A DNA stretch of 64,000 nucleotides from Juglans regia (Eukaryota > Streptophyta > Magnoliopsida > Fagales > Juglandaceae): contig NC_049909.1 in NCBI RefSeq assembly GCF_001411555.2, forward strand, positions 17,098,623 through 17,162,622, given 5' to 3'. Below, piece after piece: positions 35,080 through 47,578 of the stretch; the first letter of the stretch is position 1; the number at the start of each line of letters is the position of its first letter. Below the pieces are notes generated by a model. The model had not been told where the DNA came from. It did not search any database and saw only the letters and a list, made by a program, of their open reading frames with translations. The translations under genes were made by a program, and so were the position numbers.

Positions 35080-36233
35080 TTACTGAATGTTACTGCCACC
35101 TTGTTGAACCCTTGACTCTAAGAAAAGCCTTACTGTTGAGTAGATAAGGGATGGTTCTGCCATTGCACCATTGCCATAGTCTCCACAAGCCAGCCTCTTT
35201 GTGACGGGCGGGATGAGAGATATCCCAAGCTCGTCAATTGACATGAGATGTCGCTCTGTAAAAGGATTGTTCCACATCAACGTGTTCATGGAAGGTGCGA
35301 CAAAGAATGGCTTGCTGTAATCCCATGCTCGCACAATGCATGTCAGGAGATTGTCACACAATCCCCCAGCGATCTGCAATAAGGGCATAGCATTCTTATA
35401 ACATATTGTATTGAAATTATGATTAGTCAACTCATGTGACAACAAAATACAAAAACATGCATGCACAGAGAGGAAAGAAAAGCCCATAGCATCCACAGGG
35501 TGTTTAATGGGGATGCCTTCAAGACTCGTATTATCTACCACATCACTATACATGCACACATATACACAAGTGTGGGTGCATGGGTACAATCATCATTAGA
35601 CCATACCCAATCACAACATGATCGTTTCTAGAAAATAATTGACTTGCACTCTTCATTCTCACTTTTACAGGCTTAAAGCGAGGATGTTCATATACCAATT
35701 CATTAGGTTGCTTTTTGAACTCAGAAGTTAGACATTCACCAGACATAATAGCAGCATAATACTTTTGTATTTAGCCTAAGCAATTTGGGCTGTTTCCAAT
35801 AACACAAACTTACTGGTATCGTCTTGTTCCTGATTGGTAAAATTTCAAAATAAGAGGGACGGTTCCTCTAAAATTGCATGAAGATTACCTTGCCGAGTGT
35901 GTTGGCTGACAATGGAGCAATAACCATAATATCAGCCCATCGACGCAGCTCAATGTGAAGCACGCTATCGCCAATTTTCTTCCAACTTGACCATTCATCC
36001 TCATCAGTATAAAGAACTACATCCTTGGGTAGTGACACCCTATCTATGAAATGTAGAGATGCTTGAGTGGCAACAGCTTTTACTTCAGCCCATTCTGAAA
36101 AACAATGGCAGAGATTCGAAAACTTTATGGCTGCTACACTTCCACTCGCAGCAAGAAGAATCCGTGGTTTCCTGGGAGTACCATTAACTTGTATTGGATC
36201 CCTCTCTACATTCACAGGTTCTGAGCCTGCCAT
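35080..36233 (-). CDS. HAL3: phosphopantothenoylcysteine decarboxylase HAL3
   Basis: A 212-aa flavoprotein that decarboxylates 4'-phosphopantothenoylcysteine to 4'-phosphopantetheine in coenzyme A synthesis. The family is also linked to salt tolerance and growth in plants. Two coding exons: 36233-35889 and 35373-35080, phase 0, with AAG|GTAATC donor and TTGCAG|ATC acceptor. Key residues: LLAASGSVAAIK (26-37, FMN site), active-site His93 in VLHIELRRW, Asn145 in the PSMNTLMW motif, and Cys178 in RLACGDYGNG. They correspond to His90, Asn142 and Cys175 of AtHAL3a. Length matches the Arabidopsis protein (209 aa). A splice acceptor (TATAG|GTTATGG) lies 3 bases before the start codon, so the leader is interrupted by an intron. 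Intact. Confidence 0.96.
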
Positions 36234-37859
36234 AACCTATACAAGGATGGCAACAATATTCTTATCCAAGATTTGCACTACATCTCCATCACATATTCCC
36301 ACAAGCAGATCAACTCGTTAAAAAACTTTAATTTGAATTGATAATAGCTTTTGCACAGCACCAAAATTTGCAAAAGTAACTAACAATACAGTACAAAAAC
36401 CTTCTCTATAATTTAGAGATAAAATTCAAAGTCAGGTAACTGGCATTCGCAATGCCAAAATTTTGTACCAGACATGCACGGATCAATTGAATGTGAAGTG
36501 CAACCAAAATTTGTGCACTTGTCTGCAGGCAGGTGTGCAAATTTCAATTGCTTTGATAATGCAAGATACAAGACGTAACATCCCATTTCATTGATCTATG
36601 TAAAATGAACACTCTTTAGAACAAAAATACCCAGTCGGAGAAACTTAGGTTTTAGACTCACTGATTTTGCTGAAAGAAGCTCTAACTGGATTTATGAAAT
36701 TGAAATATTGCTGCACCAATAGGCGCTATGGTTGCAAGGTAATATAGATGTATAGCTTAAATCATAAGACGATTTGCACATATGAGAAGTCCAGAACAGC
36801 TTCAGATTTTGAAAGCAGCTCTAACCAGAACAAATGAAATTGAACCATAGTTGCTCCATTAGGAGCTATATTTGCAAGTTTCTAAGGATGTATATAACTT
36901 AAACCAAAAAACTATTTGCGCATATGAAAAGTTGGGAACAGCTTCAGATTTTGAAATGAAACAGAAAGGCATAAAGCAAGCTATTTGAAATTGAAGCAAT
37001 CACATATGAAACTACATATGATTGTGCCCACAACAAAATAAGTATTAAGTGCATATAAATGACAGAATTGTGCGACTACAAACAAAAACCAGAAACGAAA
37101 AAAAAAAAAAAAACAGAAAGAAAATAGGGGACAAGAACATAACAAAAACGGTGCATGTTATGATACAAGATAGATGACTCACAATCTTACACGAAAAAAA
37201 ATAAAGGAAGACGTATCTAAGCTACTTGTAGTTGACACATGAATCCATTTTTCCCACTCCATTATCTTGAGCCCCAATTAAGGAGAACCAGTGCTGACCA
37301 AGATAAAGGTGACAAAGAAAAATGTGAAATAATGAACTCTTGGCTTCGCATAGATCCAAGGCTAAACTCTTGAAGAATCAACAACCCCCCAATATAAGTG
37401 ATACTTCCCATATAAGAAATGTAAAGTTTCAAGGTGGGGGACAAAAGAAACACAGGAAAGTAGGATGAGAAAGACAACCCATAAAAGGTGGGGATAAGAT
37501 AAATTCATACATCAAGCACACAAACCTAGAGAGTGGGCAGGAGACGGAGGTTTATAGAGAATAGGATCTCTGTTTTTGTAGCTCTAAATGGACCAAATCA
37601 CTCTAATATTCACATGAAAGCAATATGATGCTATTGATAGAAAAAGAAGCCCAGATAATAAGTAAATCTTAATTGGAGAGGAACATATCTTCCGATCAAA
37701 TTAAGAAGCCCAAGCATATCTAGAAATTCAGCTTTATAGGGTATGACAGATCAGTCCTCATGTATAAAGAGGTAACAAGATATGATATTGCAATGTCTTA
37801 CAAGTTTGGTTCAAGGAACACTATCAAGCATAAAAGAAGCTACTGCAATTTGAAGTCCC

Positions 37860-37921
37860 AGATATTGTAAGCAAGTTTACAAATCAATCTAGATATTGTA
37901 AGCAAGTTTACAAATCAATCT
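37860..37921. repeat. exact 31-bp tandem duplication
   Basis: Two identical, adjacent 31-bp units beginning AGATATTGTAAGCAAG, at 37860-37890 and 37891-37921. Exact identity implies a recent slippage or repair event. Confidence 0.95.
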
Positions 37922-38029
37922 ATCATTAAGTTGGTTATTAACACAACATTGACATGCTTACCAAACCAATTATCATTACAGGCATAAAATAAAGAGGGCT
38001 GCTAGAGATACAAAGGAACTGATGAGGTG

Positions 38030-38585
38030 TTGTGCCACGTTAGTTTAAGTTTTTTTTTTTTCCAATTTCCCCCCCGCCCCCTCCTTTCCCAGTGCCCCGC
38101 GTCCCCTCTATTTCCCAAAAGAACAGAGCCCCTCCCCATCGGCATTGTGCCAACAGAGCCCCTGTACCGGCCCTGGGCTCCCCAGGTACATCTCTCTCTC
38201 TCCCCACAACTTAGTCCATTGATGCCGCTAATGTGGGTACCAACAAGATCGATGTCGATGGGAACTGATTTACATTGATGCTGCTTATTTGCACACTAAT
38301 TTACTGAGTACCAACAAGATTGAAAGTGGAGGGGAGATACCTCGTGGTGCGGAAGATGGCTGGTGGTGCGGCGACGTCGGTGTCAATGGGAGGGTCGGGG
38401 GGGAGGGGGTTTGAGTCCTTCTAGGATCGTCTTTTTCTCCGAAACTAACCAAGGTAAAGGACGAAAAAAGGCACCTTATACTATATTTCTCAAGGAACCG
38501 TTTTCAAACTCGATTGCTTCCTCCAAGTCCAAGCTTCAAGCCCTCGCTGCAGAAACCCTCCCTCTATCTCTGTTTCAGTAATTTC
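38030..38585 (+). other. GC-rich gene-like fragment
   Basis: This block is clearly richer in GC than the surrounding intron DNA. Its 3' part (about 38480-38580) has an open plus-strand frame (LKEPFSNSIASSKSKLQAL...LPLSLFQ) ending in TTTCAG|TAA, as if an exon fragment lost its donor. I cannot name the source gene. It is likely captured or duplicated exon sequence, or an alternative promoter region. Confidence 0.3.
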
Positions 38586-38765
38586 AAAGCTCTCTTTCCT
38601 CGACATTACTCTTGAGTCACTTCACTTCATAGACAAACGTGGTCGGGTCGAGCTTGATACTTGTCCCGACTCAGCCCAATTAAGTTGAACCCAGCTCCGA
38701 GTTTCAAAACGTGATCTTGGCCCAAGTTTTATTTTGGCTATCATATGATTTATATCACATAAAGA

Positions 38766-38933
38766 AATGGTATTTGTAGTCATAGAATGCGTAAGTAATG
38801 CTTATTTCTTTTAAAAAAATGGGTATATATGAGATACATGTAAAAAAACTAATTTTTTAATAATAGATTCTACTCTTTTTTAAAAAGATTGCATGATGCT
38901 TGCACACTTCATAACTGTATGTAGCAATACTCT
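38766..38933. mobile_element. fold-back MITE (AGTAATG family)
   Basis: Left end TATTTGTAGTCATAGAATGC and right end CACTTCATAACTGTATGTAGCAATACT are inverted relatives, with an AAAAACTAATTTTTTAATAATAGA core. It directly abuts the LINE fragment that follows. Confidence 0.55.
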
Positions 38934-38935
38934 AT

Positions 38936-39784
38936 TGCAAGGGATAAGGAAGCCATAGTGGCCGATCTGTGGGTACTTTATCAAGGTTCCCAGGAGTGGA
39001 ACATTAATCTTACTCGGGAGGCTCATGATTGGGAAGTGAATATCTTGGTGGAAATTTTCAACTTGCTGTATAATACTGCTATTGCAACCACAAATGAAGA
39101 TGCCATGGTATGGAGACTCTCTAGGAGAGGGAAATTGAAGGTACGTTCTTTTTAGGACTCTATTACCATGCAACAAAGACATAATTTCCCTTGGAAGAAC
39201 ATATGGAGGAGTAAAGCACGAACCAAGGCCACATTCTTTGTCTGGACAGCAGTTTTAGGGAGGATTTTGACCATTGATAACCTTAGAAGACATGGTTTAA
39301 TCATCACAGATTGGTGTTGTTTGTGTAGAAAATTAGAAATAGCAGTGAAACGATGGACCATCTACTTTTACATTGTGAGTTTGCTAGAGGTATCTGGAAT
39401 TATTTTTTCAGCAAATTGGGAGTCACATGGGTAATGTCAGGCAGGGTGGTTGAACTACTAGCATGTTGGAGAGAAATCACTGGGACACCACATATTGCAG
39501 CCATATGGAATATGGCCCCTATTTGTATTTTTTGGTGTATTTGGAGTGAACGAAATGAGCAACTTTTTGAGGATCATGAACGTTCCTTGGAAGAGTTTCG
39601 TAGTTTTTTCTGGAAGACTTTGTTTTTGTGGGCTATTGCTTTAGATTTCAATAGTTTCAGCTTCCATGATTTCCTTGTAACTGTTTCTAGTTCCTAGATA
39701 GGTGTAAGCCTCTATATATTCCTAGTGTACTTTGGCTATGCCTATCTTTCTATCAATGAATTAACTTATTACCTATCAAAAAAA
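38936..39784 (+). pseudogene. LINE (L1-type) 3' fragment with zf-RVT domain
   Basis: Remnant of a non-LTR retrotransposon ORF2 C-terminus. Readable pieces in two frames include WKNIWRSKARTKATFFVWTA, WCCLCRKLE and, after a frameshift near 39350, MDHLLLHCEFARGIWNYFFSK and CIFWCIWSERNEQLFEDHERS. These are the reverse-transcriptase zinc-binding region typical of plant L1 elements. The 3' end is a LINE-type trailer (CTATCAATGAATTAACTTATT then an A run at 39778). The upstream reverse transcriptase and endonuclease are absent. It is in antisense orientation within the proposed HAL3 leader intron. Confidence 0.88.
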
Positions 39785-40755
39785 TATTATCACTCCTACA
39801 ACATGAAAAGTGCAAAAATGGAGGAGTGTTGCTCTAATGTATTGAAAGCCAAAACAATTATACAAAATGTACATAATCTAACAATCGACATCAATGCAAT
39901 ATCTACTGTACATAATCTAACTTGTTTCCAGTACAGACAGCCAATATAATTTTTCTTCAGTTTTAAAACGAGATTTCAATTCACTTGAGCAGCCTACACA
40001 CCTACATGCACATTCAAGCTGGGCCAAAAGCGAACCAAAAAAAAACACTAACAACAACTGTTAATACTCTATGTAATTAGGCAATTAGCATGAGTTGATG
40101 CCCACAAGTGGTGATCGCATTCTTATGTTTTAATGAGTTAAGCTTGTTTGTCCACCCCACCAAACCAAACGAAACAATTATATTCCACCAGAAAAACCAT
40201 GTAAGTGAGCTAGCTTTTCATGAGGATAGATGCATGGGTCTTTGATTCACTTCTTTGTCAACCTGTATTTTGAGCCTACAATATTGATTGAAAACATGAA
40301 TTCGATTTTTCATATGGTAAAGACTCGTTGAATTAATATTCTTTCATTGGATATATGATAATCTTCATCTTCCACTCAATTTCACGTGCTTAAAAAATCT
40401 ATTACTTTTATAATGCACCAGGTTACTGTTCACATCAATTTTTCTTTTCTTTTTTTGAAGTGCTGGTCACCTTGATGTGCCTTCAAATAACTGTGTTCAA
40501 GTGTTTAATTATCCAACTTGTGTGCAAATAAATTCTACCCACCTGCAGTGAGCAAACCTAATTAAGCACAGAAACTAGACCCAAATTAATCATGCATATT
40601 CTACCACGAATTATTTAAGAGTAAAATGTACTCCACTATCCTCGATCATAAAAATTCAAATAAAAAATCTTCACCATTCACCGTGTAAGTCATTTAATTT
40701 CCTAAAAGTGAGAAATTTTAGTTAAGGGGAAGAGGGGATCATCAGCATTATGCAA

Positions 40756-40811
40756 GAATATTTAGGGCCTAGAGATTCTGTATTTACGAATATTTGGGGC
40801 CTAGAGATTCT
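40756..40811. repeat. 32-bp-period tandem duplication
   Basis: Two 24-bp copies of GAATATTTRGGGCCTAGAGA at 40756-40779 and 40788-40811, differing at one position. Confidence 0.85.
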
Positions 40812-41441
40812 CTTCTGTCTGATTGGCAGATAAGGATAGAAGACAAAGTGGGTTTGTAATTACATTTCTATTCTGAATTAGTAAGGTAGTAGCTAGCTAG
40901 GTTTGTCTGGCAAATTAGACAATTAACCAATATTTAGAAATATTAACAAAATCCATGAAATTTGTGGTTTCAAATGGGGATTAATATTTACATAAATGTG
41001 GTAAATCCAACCCAAAACCAAGCCATATCCAATAACTAATGTATTTTACAATTCAAATTCAGCTTTCACTTTCTCAAACAACTCGAGTATTTTTCTATCT
41101 TTGTGATGAACTTCATGTAGGACAATAACAGATAATTGGAGCCACCTTCTCTATTTATGTAATGTTTCTCTCTATACACAGACAAATTGGGAGACCAGTA
41201 CTTTATCATTAAACACCCACTAAGCACACGCGGATCATAAAGGGTGCACAGCTTCTTGCAAAATAATTATGCAGAGTAAATACATAAATGCACTGAATTT
41301 ATAGCATGCAAGGGTAAGAACTTCAAGAGAAAATGCGGTCATTCGGTTCTATGAAAACCATATCATACCCAGAAAACCTCGCGGCAGTTAGAGAGTGAGA
41401 GAGAGATCGGTGGAGCCTAAAATAGGGAAAGAGAAACTCAC

Positions 41442-41520
41442 CGGCGTCGGCGAGGAGGCGGCGAGAAGACGCTGTGCGAAGCCTCAAGCCACAGAGAGAG
41501 AGAGAGAGAGAGAGAGAGTG
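41442..41520 (-). other. candidate HAL3 leader exon with (GA)n
   Basis: GC-rich segment with a CT repeat on the sense strand followed by GCCTCCTCGCCGACGCCG and a strong donor GTGAGT. CT-rich leaders just upstream of a first intron are common in plant housekeeping genes. Assignment to HAL3 rests on strand and on the lack of any other gene between. Confidence 0.4.
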
Positions 41521-42198
41521 CCCGGGCGGGGGAAGAAATTGGGAAATTTGGCGGGGGGTTAAATTTAGGTTAATATACTTTGGATGACTTATTACGGCGA
41601 TTTAGATAACCAAGATACAGATAAAAATTCATCTTCTGCGACGACCTTAATTAAATTTGTAGCGTTCTTGACGAGGCCTGAATTCCGCCGTATGTATTAT
41701 TAACGACATAGCTCATAGCGGCGATTCTTCTGTTTGACACAAAAAATTTATCAAAAGAGTAATGGTACACAACTTTTCTAATCTCTATCCATCACATTTT
41801 TAAAATTTTCTTTTTTGAGTTAATCTTTTTAAATTAATTCAATTATTCTATTCATTATTCATATATTAAATATTTTATAAAAGAAAAAAAAATTAAAATT
41901 AAAAAAAAATATGATGTGTAGAGATTGTGTAAATAGTAAAAGATTGTGTAGATTTTTTCTTATCAAAACAGTAAAATAGCACAATAACCGCGACATATGC
42001 ATCTTTGGAAATAAAAATGGCCGCAAGCACTACATTTTCTTGTTGTGACAAATTGTATACGGTTGCTGTGGGATGATTAATTTTTAAGATAAATTTAAAT
42101 TTTATTAATTAAATTCTATTACGTCAACGATATGAATAGTATATTTTACACACCGATTTATCAGTAGAATGACTTTTCAATTAAATTTCTCGAATCAC
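41521..42198. other. intergenic upstream of HAL3 leader
   Basis: No gene seen. It presumably contains the HAL3 promoter. An AT-rich patch near 42080-42190 (AAATTCTATTACGTCAACGA) resembles the repeat blocks at 43.9 and 55.9 kb. Confidence 0.4.
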
Positions 42199-42823
42199 TT
42201 AGAGCATTCTCAATAGCTTATGTATAATATAGAAAATATAAATTATTTAAAGAATTGTTCATAAAATGAGTTGCATCCGATTACGTAAAAAAAATGTAAA
42301 ATACAAATTGCTACAGTAATCCATTACATATAGCGGATACTGTTCATCCTTCAATTTTTTTTTTAATTATTTATACTTTATTTACTCCCTTATTTACTTT
42401 TACTTTTACATTTCAATACAAATTCTTTTTATTTTTTATCATTTAAAACGCCTCTATTTTATTTATTTATTTTTAATATCTTGAAAATATTATTTATCCA
42501 ATTTTTTCATATTTTAATTTTATTTCCAATTTTGATTTGGCTTATATATTTTTATTTTGTGTGTATAAGATTGAATTATATTACATTTTATATAACAATA
42601 TATTGCAAATATAAAAAAAAAAAATGGATATTACAAATTTATTGATAGACAGGAAATGTTTAAAAAGAATAAAAAAATATTATTTAAAATTTATAAAAAA
42701 AGAAAATAAGTTAAAGTATAATATATTGTAAAAGTCAATATGTAAAATAAAAAAATTGAAGTTTGGTGATGTTTTTTAAAGAATAAGATAAATAAATAAA
42801 AAAAACTATTGTGAATGCTCTTA
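42199..42823. mobile_element. Tourist-like Harbinger MITE
   Basis: Terminal inverted repeats GAGCATTCTCAATAG and, from the right in reverse complement, GAGCATTCACAATAG (one mismatch) are each flanked by TTA, the expected 3-bp Harbinger target duplication. The interior is about 625 bp of non-coding AT-rich DNA. The TIR is related to the right end of the Harbinger element at 10.9-13.1 kb. Confidence 0.85.
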
Positions 42824-43390
42824 GGACCAAAGATATTGAGTGTTTAAATGTTGAAACAAGGGATTAAAGATTTCTTAAACATTATATTCGAGTCTTAATT
42901 AGAACTGAAATTATAATAGAGATAATTAGACATACGAAAAAAAACTAAAGAAATGTGATTCATCACTTATCTCAGTACTCACGATGAGTCCAAAAAATCA
43001 AAGCTTGGTGAATTTTACTCCTTGAATTGACTACTTCAAAGCTGAACATTTAAAGCGCACGTGTAATATCGTCATTGCAATTATCACCAGCTTATATTGC
43101 ATCCAATTTCTTTAACTTTCCATAAGTTTTTTTCCTCAGCTATTTTACCTGCTATTAACAATGAAATAATATATAATTATTTCGTTATCATAAAATGAAA
43201 CAAAATAAAAATAAATAAAAATAAAAAGGGAAGATTTTTATATATTTTCTTGATCATGTGCCACGCATCGTAACGAACTGCGGATGACTTGTGAGGTGCA
43301 GTACTGCAAGTGCATTTATTAAGGGTACGTGTACACTATCTCTTCTACGTACGTTCTCAAGCGCACAGCAGCTCATGTGCTGAGACGAAA
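42824..43390. other. upstream region of the small unknown gene
   Basis: AT-rich, with no gene. The last 80 bp (TACGTACGTTCTCAAGCGCAC) is GC-richer and probably holds the promoter and leader of the next gene. No clear TATA box. Confidence 0.35.
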
Positions 43391-44652
43391 ATGGAAGATG
43401 GAAGACAATCAGCTTGCTCGTCTATGGCGATGTCTCTTGTTTCTAGGTTGGATCATTTGGATTTCATGGTGACTCACTTTCTCTCATCTATTTTTTTTTC
43501 CTTACCGTCAAACACTTCTTAATTACCTGGGGGAAGTTTTATGGTACGAGAATTCTTTTGCTTTTCTTTCAATCCTATATATAGTATATAAGAGGTGTAC
43601 GTGTGAAACCAGATCAAGTATTTGGAAAGAAAGCAAAGAATACCAATATGGAGAAGCAATGATAGTTTGCTGCTGGAACAAGCAGGACTGCAGAGGGAAT
43701 GCATCCCAATGGATTTGGCAGTAAAGGAGGCTGGCTTTAAAGGGTCACTGTCTGATCGGGTGGCATCACTTGAACATAGGCTTTCTCAGGTAATATTTCA
43801 TGGTATCAGAATGCATGTTCTCAACATGATTCTTGAAACATAGGATTTTGTCAGATAAAAGACATTTATATGTAGATCGTGAGTCAGAAGTAAACTTACA
43901 AAATGATATGACTTAATATAATACGTTAGATTGTAAAATTTATTTAATTTATTGTATAATAGATCTAACATATCATATGAAATCATATTAATTTATGAAT
44001 TTATTTTTATAAGAACTATTTGTGTATGTATCACTTGCCAAAATGCATGTTTAATTGTGTTAAATATTCCTGCAGAATTGAGATTTTGGTTTGCAGAACG
44101 AATAAGATGATCATCTCATCCCTGTGTAATTAACTTTGCGACAATCTGTGCATATATGATTCATGCTTAGTGACAACATTAACTGAAGCATTCATGATCG
44201 ATCTATTGTGCTGCATGCAGCTATGCCTAGAGATGCAATCTAGCAGCACATCAGGCTCCTCATCGCGCGATTCAACACAAACACTTGCTGACACTTCAAG
44301 CCTAGGATTCAACATCAATCCCAATATTCATGGTCACAGACCTGTATCCCATGATGTCAGTGTGAATAGGCTCGAAATTCAGGTAGATTTTCGAGTTTTC
44401 CAGCTCCCATAATCACGTACATGAATCGCTGACTCCATACCAACAAAATCTGAACTATTTATAGTTCTATACTAATAACTAGTTTTGGTGCAGCGAAAAC
44501 CTCATAGAGTGCCAGAAAAGTTGAAGATTGCAAGTCCAGATGCGAATCAGCACCTTGGGAATAGTAGGCCCAATAAGAATAAGAAGAAATGCAAAAGCCA
44601 GAAAACGGGAATTTCTGCAAATTGGCCACTCTTAAAAATGCTAGGTTGCTAA
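43391..44652 (+). CDS. small plant-specific protein, unknown function
   Basis: Predicted 189-aa protein in four exons, all phase 0: 43391-43468, 43619-43789, 44221-44382 and 44494-44652. Residues 13-35 (SLVSRLDHLDF...ERKQRIPIW) and 55-84 (VKEAGFKGSLSDRVASLEHR then LSQ) look helical. The region 84-160 is Ser/Thr-, Asn- and Lys-rich and probably disordered (TSGSSSRDS, NKNKKKCK). The C-terminus is WPLLKMLGC with a terminal Cys. I recall plant proteins of unknown function with the same layout (SRLDHVDF... GSLFDRVASLE ... WPxLKxLGC), so this is a real family, but I cannot name it. There is no signal peptide or membrane segment. The uniform phase-0 introns and the conserved tail argue that it is functional. 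Confidence 0.75.
43860..44040. mobile_element. AT-rich MITE in intron 2 of the small gene
   Basis: Inverted-repeat block with ATGACTTAATATAATACGTTAG and GATCTAACATATCATATGAA cores. Related blocks lie at 5375-5515, 34340-34510 and 55830-56012. Confidence 0.55.
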
Positions 44653-45533
44653 TCGCGATATTTCTCCTCTTTTCATTACTTGTCTCTGTTAATTTAATGA
44701 AATCTTTTACCACTAAGATTTCATTAAATCCTCTTTTCTTCTCAGCGTAGAAACTATCTGGGGTTCTTGAAATGAGTTGTAAGACTCCTACGTACCACTG
44801 ATTTTCCAATCCTATGAGAAATAAAAATAATAATAAGAAATTAAAATAAGGGTATTTTTCTGTCTATTTTACATAAAGTCACGTCAGTTTATAAGTTTAT
44901 TTTTATTAATTAATTTTTTAAATCTTTATAACTAAAGCATTTCTCATATATATATATTCATCGAGAAAATCCGTACAATTATTTTATAGTGACTATATGT
45001 GTATAATTTATTCGTTGAGATAAGAGATTATAAGCATTAAGCAATATGCACTGCAAGTTGATCATCCCGGCCAGTAAGACCATCATGAATTATTAATATT
45101 TATAATTTAGACCAATAATGGAGGAAAGAAATTATTGGTGCATGGGAATCAAACCCACAAAATTGAGGACCTGGAAATTTTCAACATCAAATAGCGTACG
45201 TAGCAATGGGGCATAGACTATAAGCAAGTTGCACCGATCCAATATCCTCTTTGCCACTTTTATATACGTAGCTATTCAAAGAAAAAGGTACTGGACAAGA
45301 ACCACAAAGCCCAAAAGAAATAAATTTAAAAATATATATATATATATAGTATATAGGAAGGAACAAGATGTCATGGGCATATGGTCGCTAACAGGATTTG
45401 CTGGATGCTTCGTTTCCGTGTGAAAAAGTGTAGTTCCTTTGTTTTGTTCTGAAGAATATATGTGTAATTTTCAAATCTACAGTGGATTTAGCATAAAGCT
45501 GGGTCAGCTTTTAAAATTTAAAAATTATAAATT

Positions 45534-45692
45534 AGAGAAATGATATAATTTACAGTTATGTATATATAATATTTTTGAAAAAATAGATAAATTAATTAAT
45601 ACCTATATGAAGAAATCATTTTTTAAAAATAGATTTTTTTTTTTTTTAAATTGTGTATGAGATTTACACACTCTCTATAACCATATATAACG
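45534..45692. mobile_element. fold-back MITE (AGTAATG family), decayed
   Basis: The ends GAGAAATGATATAATTTACAG and CTCTATAACCATATATAACG are inverted relatives, and the TTTTTTAAAAATAGATTTTTT core is typical of the family. Confidence 0.5.
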
Positions 45693-47198
45693 TTAAAAGA
45701 CGATGTATATAATATATATAGTAAGATAATGGTTTTCTTGTTCTGCATCAGGCGTGGAATGATGCGAACGCCTACTTTTTTGAAAAAGGGAACAGCTCTA
45801 TCTGAAAGAACGTTGGATTTCTACGTAGAATGAAGACTACCCAGAAAGAAAACAAAGACAAAGTAGGCGAAGATTACTATATATTTATAGATGATCTCTT
45901 TTAATTTCTTTGACGAAACTCATGCGACAGGTCGAAATCTGCAGATTATGGCATTTTCAAGTCTTGGCCGATGAAAAGACTGCTGGTACAATAAACGAGT
46001 CACGTACGACGTCAAATGAGAAGAGATAGAAGCAGCTGGCTTTTGTGCACTCAAAAGGACAACTTTATGGTCTTTGTGCTAGCTAACATCCATTGAATTT
46101 AGTCCTCCATGTGAGGAAGGACCGAAGGTAAGGTATCTCCAACTTTAATTATAGTCTCTATGCACTCAAAACCCTACTCTTTGATCCAAGATAAAATGGC
46201 AGACATATATATTACCTTAGGCCTATATTCTGGATTCGAATATCAAATTTAGACATCAAGTTTCAAATAAATGCTCGAAACAAGCTAGTTATCCACTCCC
46301 GAGGTTAATGCTGTATCACTTTTATCAGTGGATATATGCGCAGCATAATATAGTCTTTATATTTGCAAATCAATTAATGTGTAAGACATTATCCACAGAG
46401 CACTGATATGAAACGAAACTGAGTTGAAAGAAAATCTTAAAGCTAATGTTCATGGCCATTGCTTTCGAATGAAATTTCTTATGACATACACATTTTCCTA
46501 CATGCATGCACTTGGTCCATTGTGGTTGTAATCTCATCAGCTTCCATGATTCCATCCCCAAGTACTTCAGTCAAAGACATGAAGTTTTGGTACCAAGTAC
46601 CAACAACAGAGCCAACTTTATTTTACTACAAGAAAAATGGGATTATTTATGATGAGAATAACTATTTGTGATGAAAATAGACTCATTTTAACAGAAAATA
46701 GTTATTTTCACATGAGGAAATAACTGGTCATAAATAAGTAATTTTCTTGTCGTGATTATAAAACACTTATTTTAATCTTATTATATTATACAGTTGGTTT
46801 AAAAACTACAATAATGAATGTCATGTATCTATATTACAATAGTGATTGTAATATTTTGTATTCATTAATGCTTAAGTACTCCCACCTCACAATTTTAGTC
46901 GTTTTTTTATCTAGGCCAGGTCCTCATTATATATAGTTAGTAGTATGAATTAGTCAATCTCATTGGCCACTTTTAACCTTAATCTTTCGACCAATCAATA
47001 TCACCCAATGATTCGTGGAAATGGATTATTGTCATGATTTTCAATATTCTAATACCCTCGGGAAATTCTAGTGATCTTGATCATTTTGCAACTTGATTAT
47101 TTATTATATAAATACAAATATACATACTTAAATATTATAGATATATACGTATTATGTTAGGTTAACTATTCCACTTGGAGATATATTCATTGGTCCTG

Positions 47199-47310
47199 TT
47201 TGGATACAAAGGTGAGGTGAGACACCTCATCTCATCTCATCTAATTTTAACTAATAATCTCACTACTATTTACAAACCATCTCAACTCATCTTATCAAAT
47301 CCAAAATTGT
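47199..47310. mobile_element. short ATCCAAAC-family MITE
   Basis: Begins CTGTTTGGATACAAAG and ends TCAAATCCAAAA, with tandem CATCT units (CTCATCTCATCTCATCT) inside. Shorter than the other copies. Confidence 0.55.
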
Positions 47311-47425
47311 AATATATTACACGAGGTAGCCTGATTCAATATTATGTTATGTGATCTTTGATTTCACAAAATTATAGGTAGCGTAAGGGGATGAGTTTTG
47401 TTATATGAATAAATATAGATAGAAG

Positions 47426-47578
47426 TTGCTATTGGAAACATCTATTTTACACACATGATGTGGCATTATCTAGATCACACATCTCTCCAAGTGAGTGTTG
47501 GGAATAATCAACTAGAAGCAGTCACGTAATGAGTGCAAAGTGTGCACTGTTATAGTGACTTCTCTCTAACATTACTCC
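47426..47578. mobile_element. short TIR element related to 13.9-14.5 kb
   Basis: The left part (ATTTTACACACATGATGTGGC ... ATCACACATCTCTCC) and right part (GTGCAAAGTGTGCACTG ... TCTAACATTACTCC) align with the two ends of the GC-cargo element at 13903-14550. Here the ends enclose almost nothing, so this is the empty version. Confidence 0.5.

Larger units (their letters stand above)
36237..41441 (-). other. probable 5.2-kb leader intron of HAL3
   Basis: The acceptor is at 36237 (TATAG|GTT). The best upstream donor on the minus strand is GCCG|GTGAGTTTC, with GT at 41441-41440, at the end of a GC-rich, GA-repeat-bearing exon-like segment. If correct, the intron carries a LINE fragment, a fold-back MITE, a 31-bp tandem duplication and a GC-rich gene-like fragment (all listed separately). 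Another leader exon nearer to 36.2 kb cannot be excluded. Confidence 0.45.

Noticed and set aside
45060..45190. tRNA/SINE-like GGTTTGATTCCC on the minus strand
   Set aside because: No A-box in the correct upstream position and no SINE tail or target duplication.
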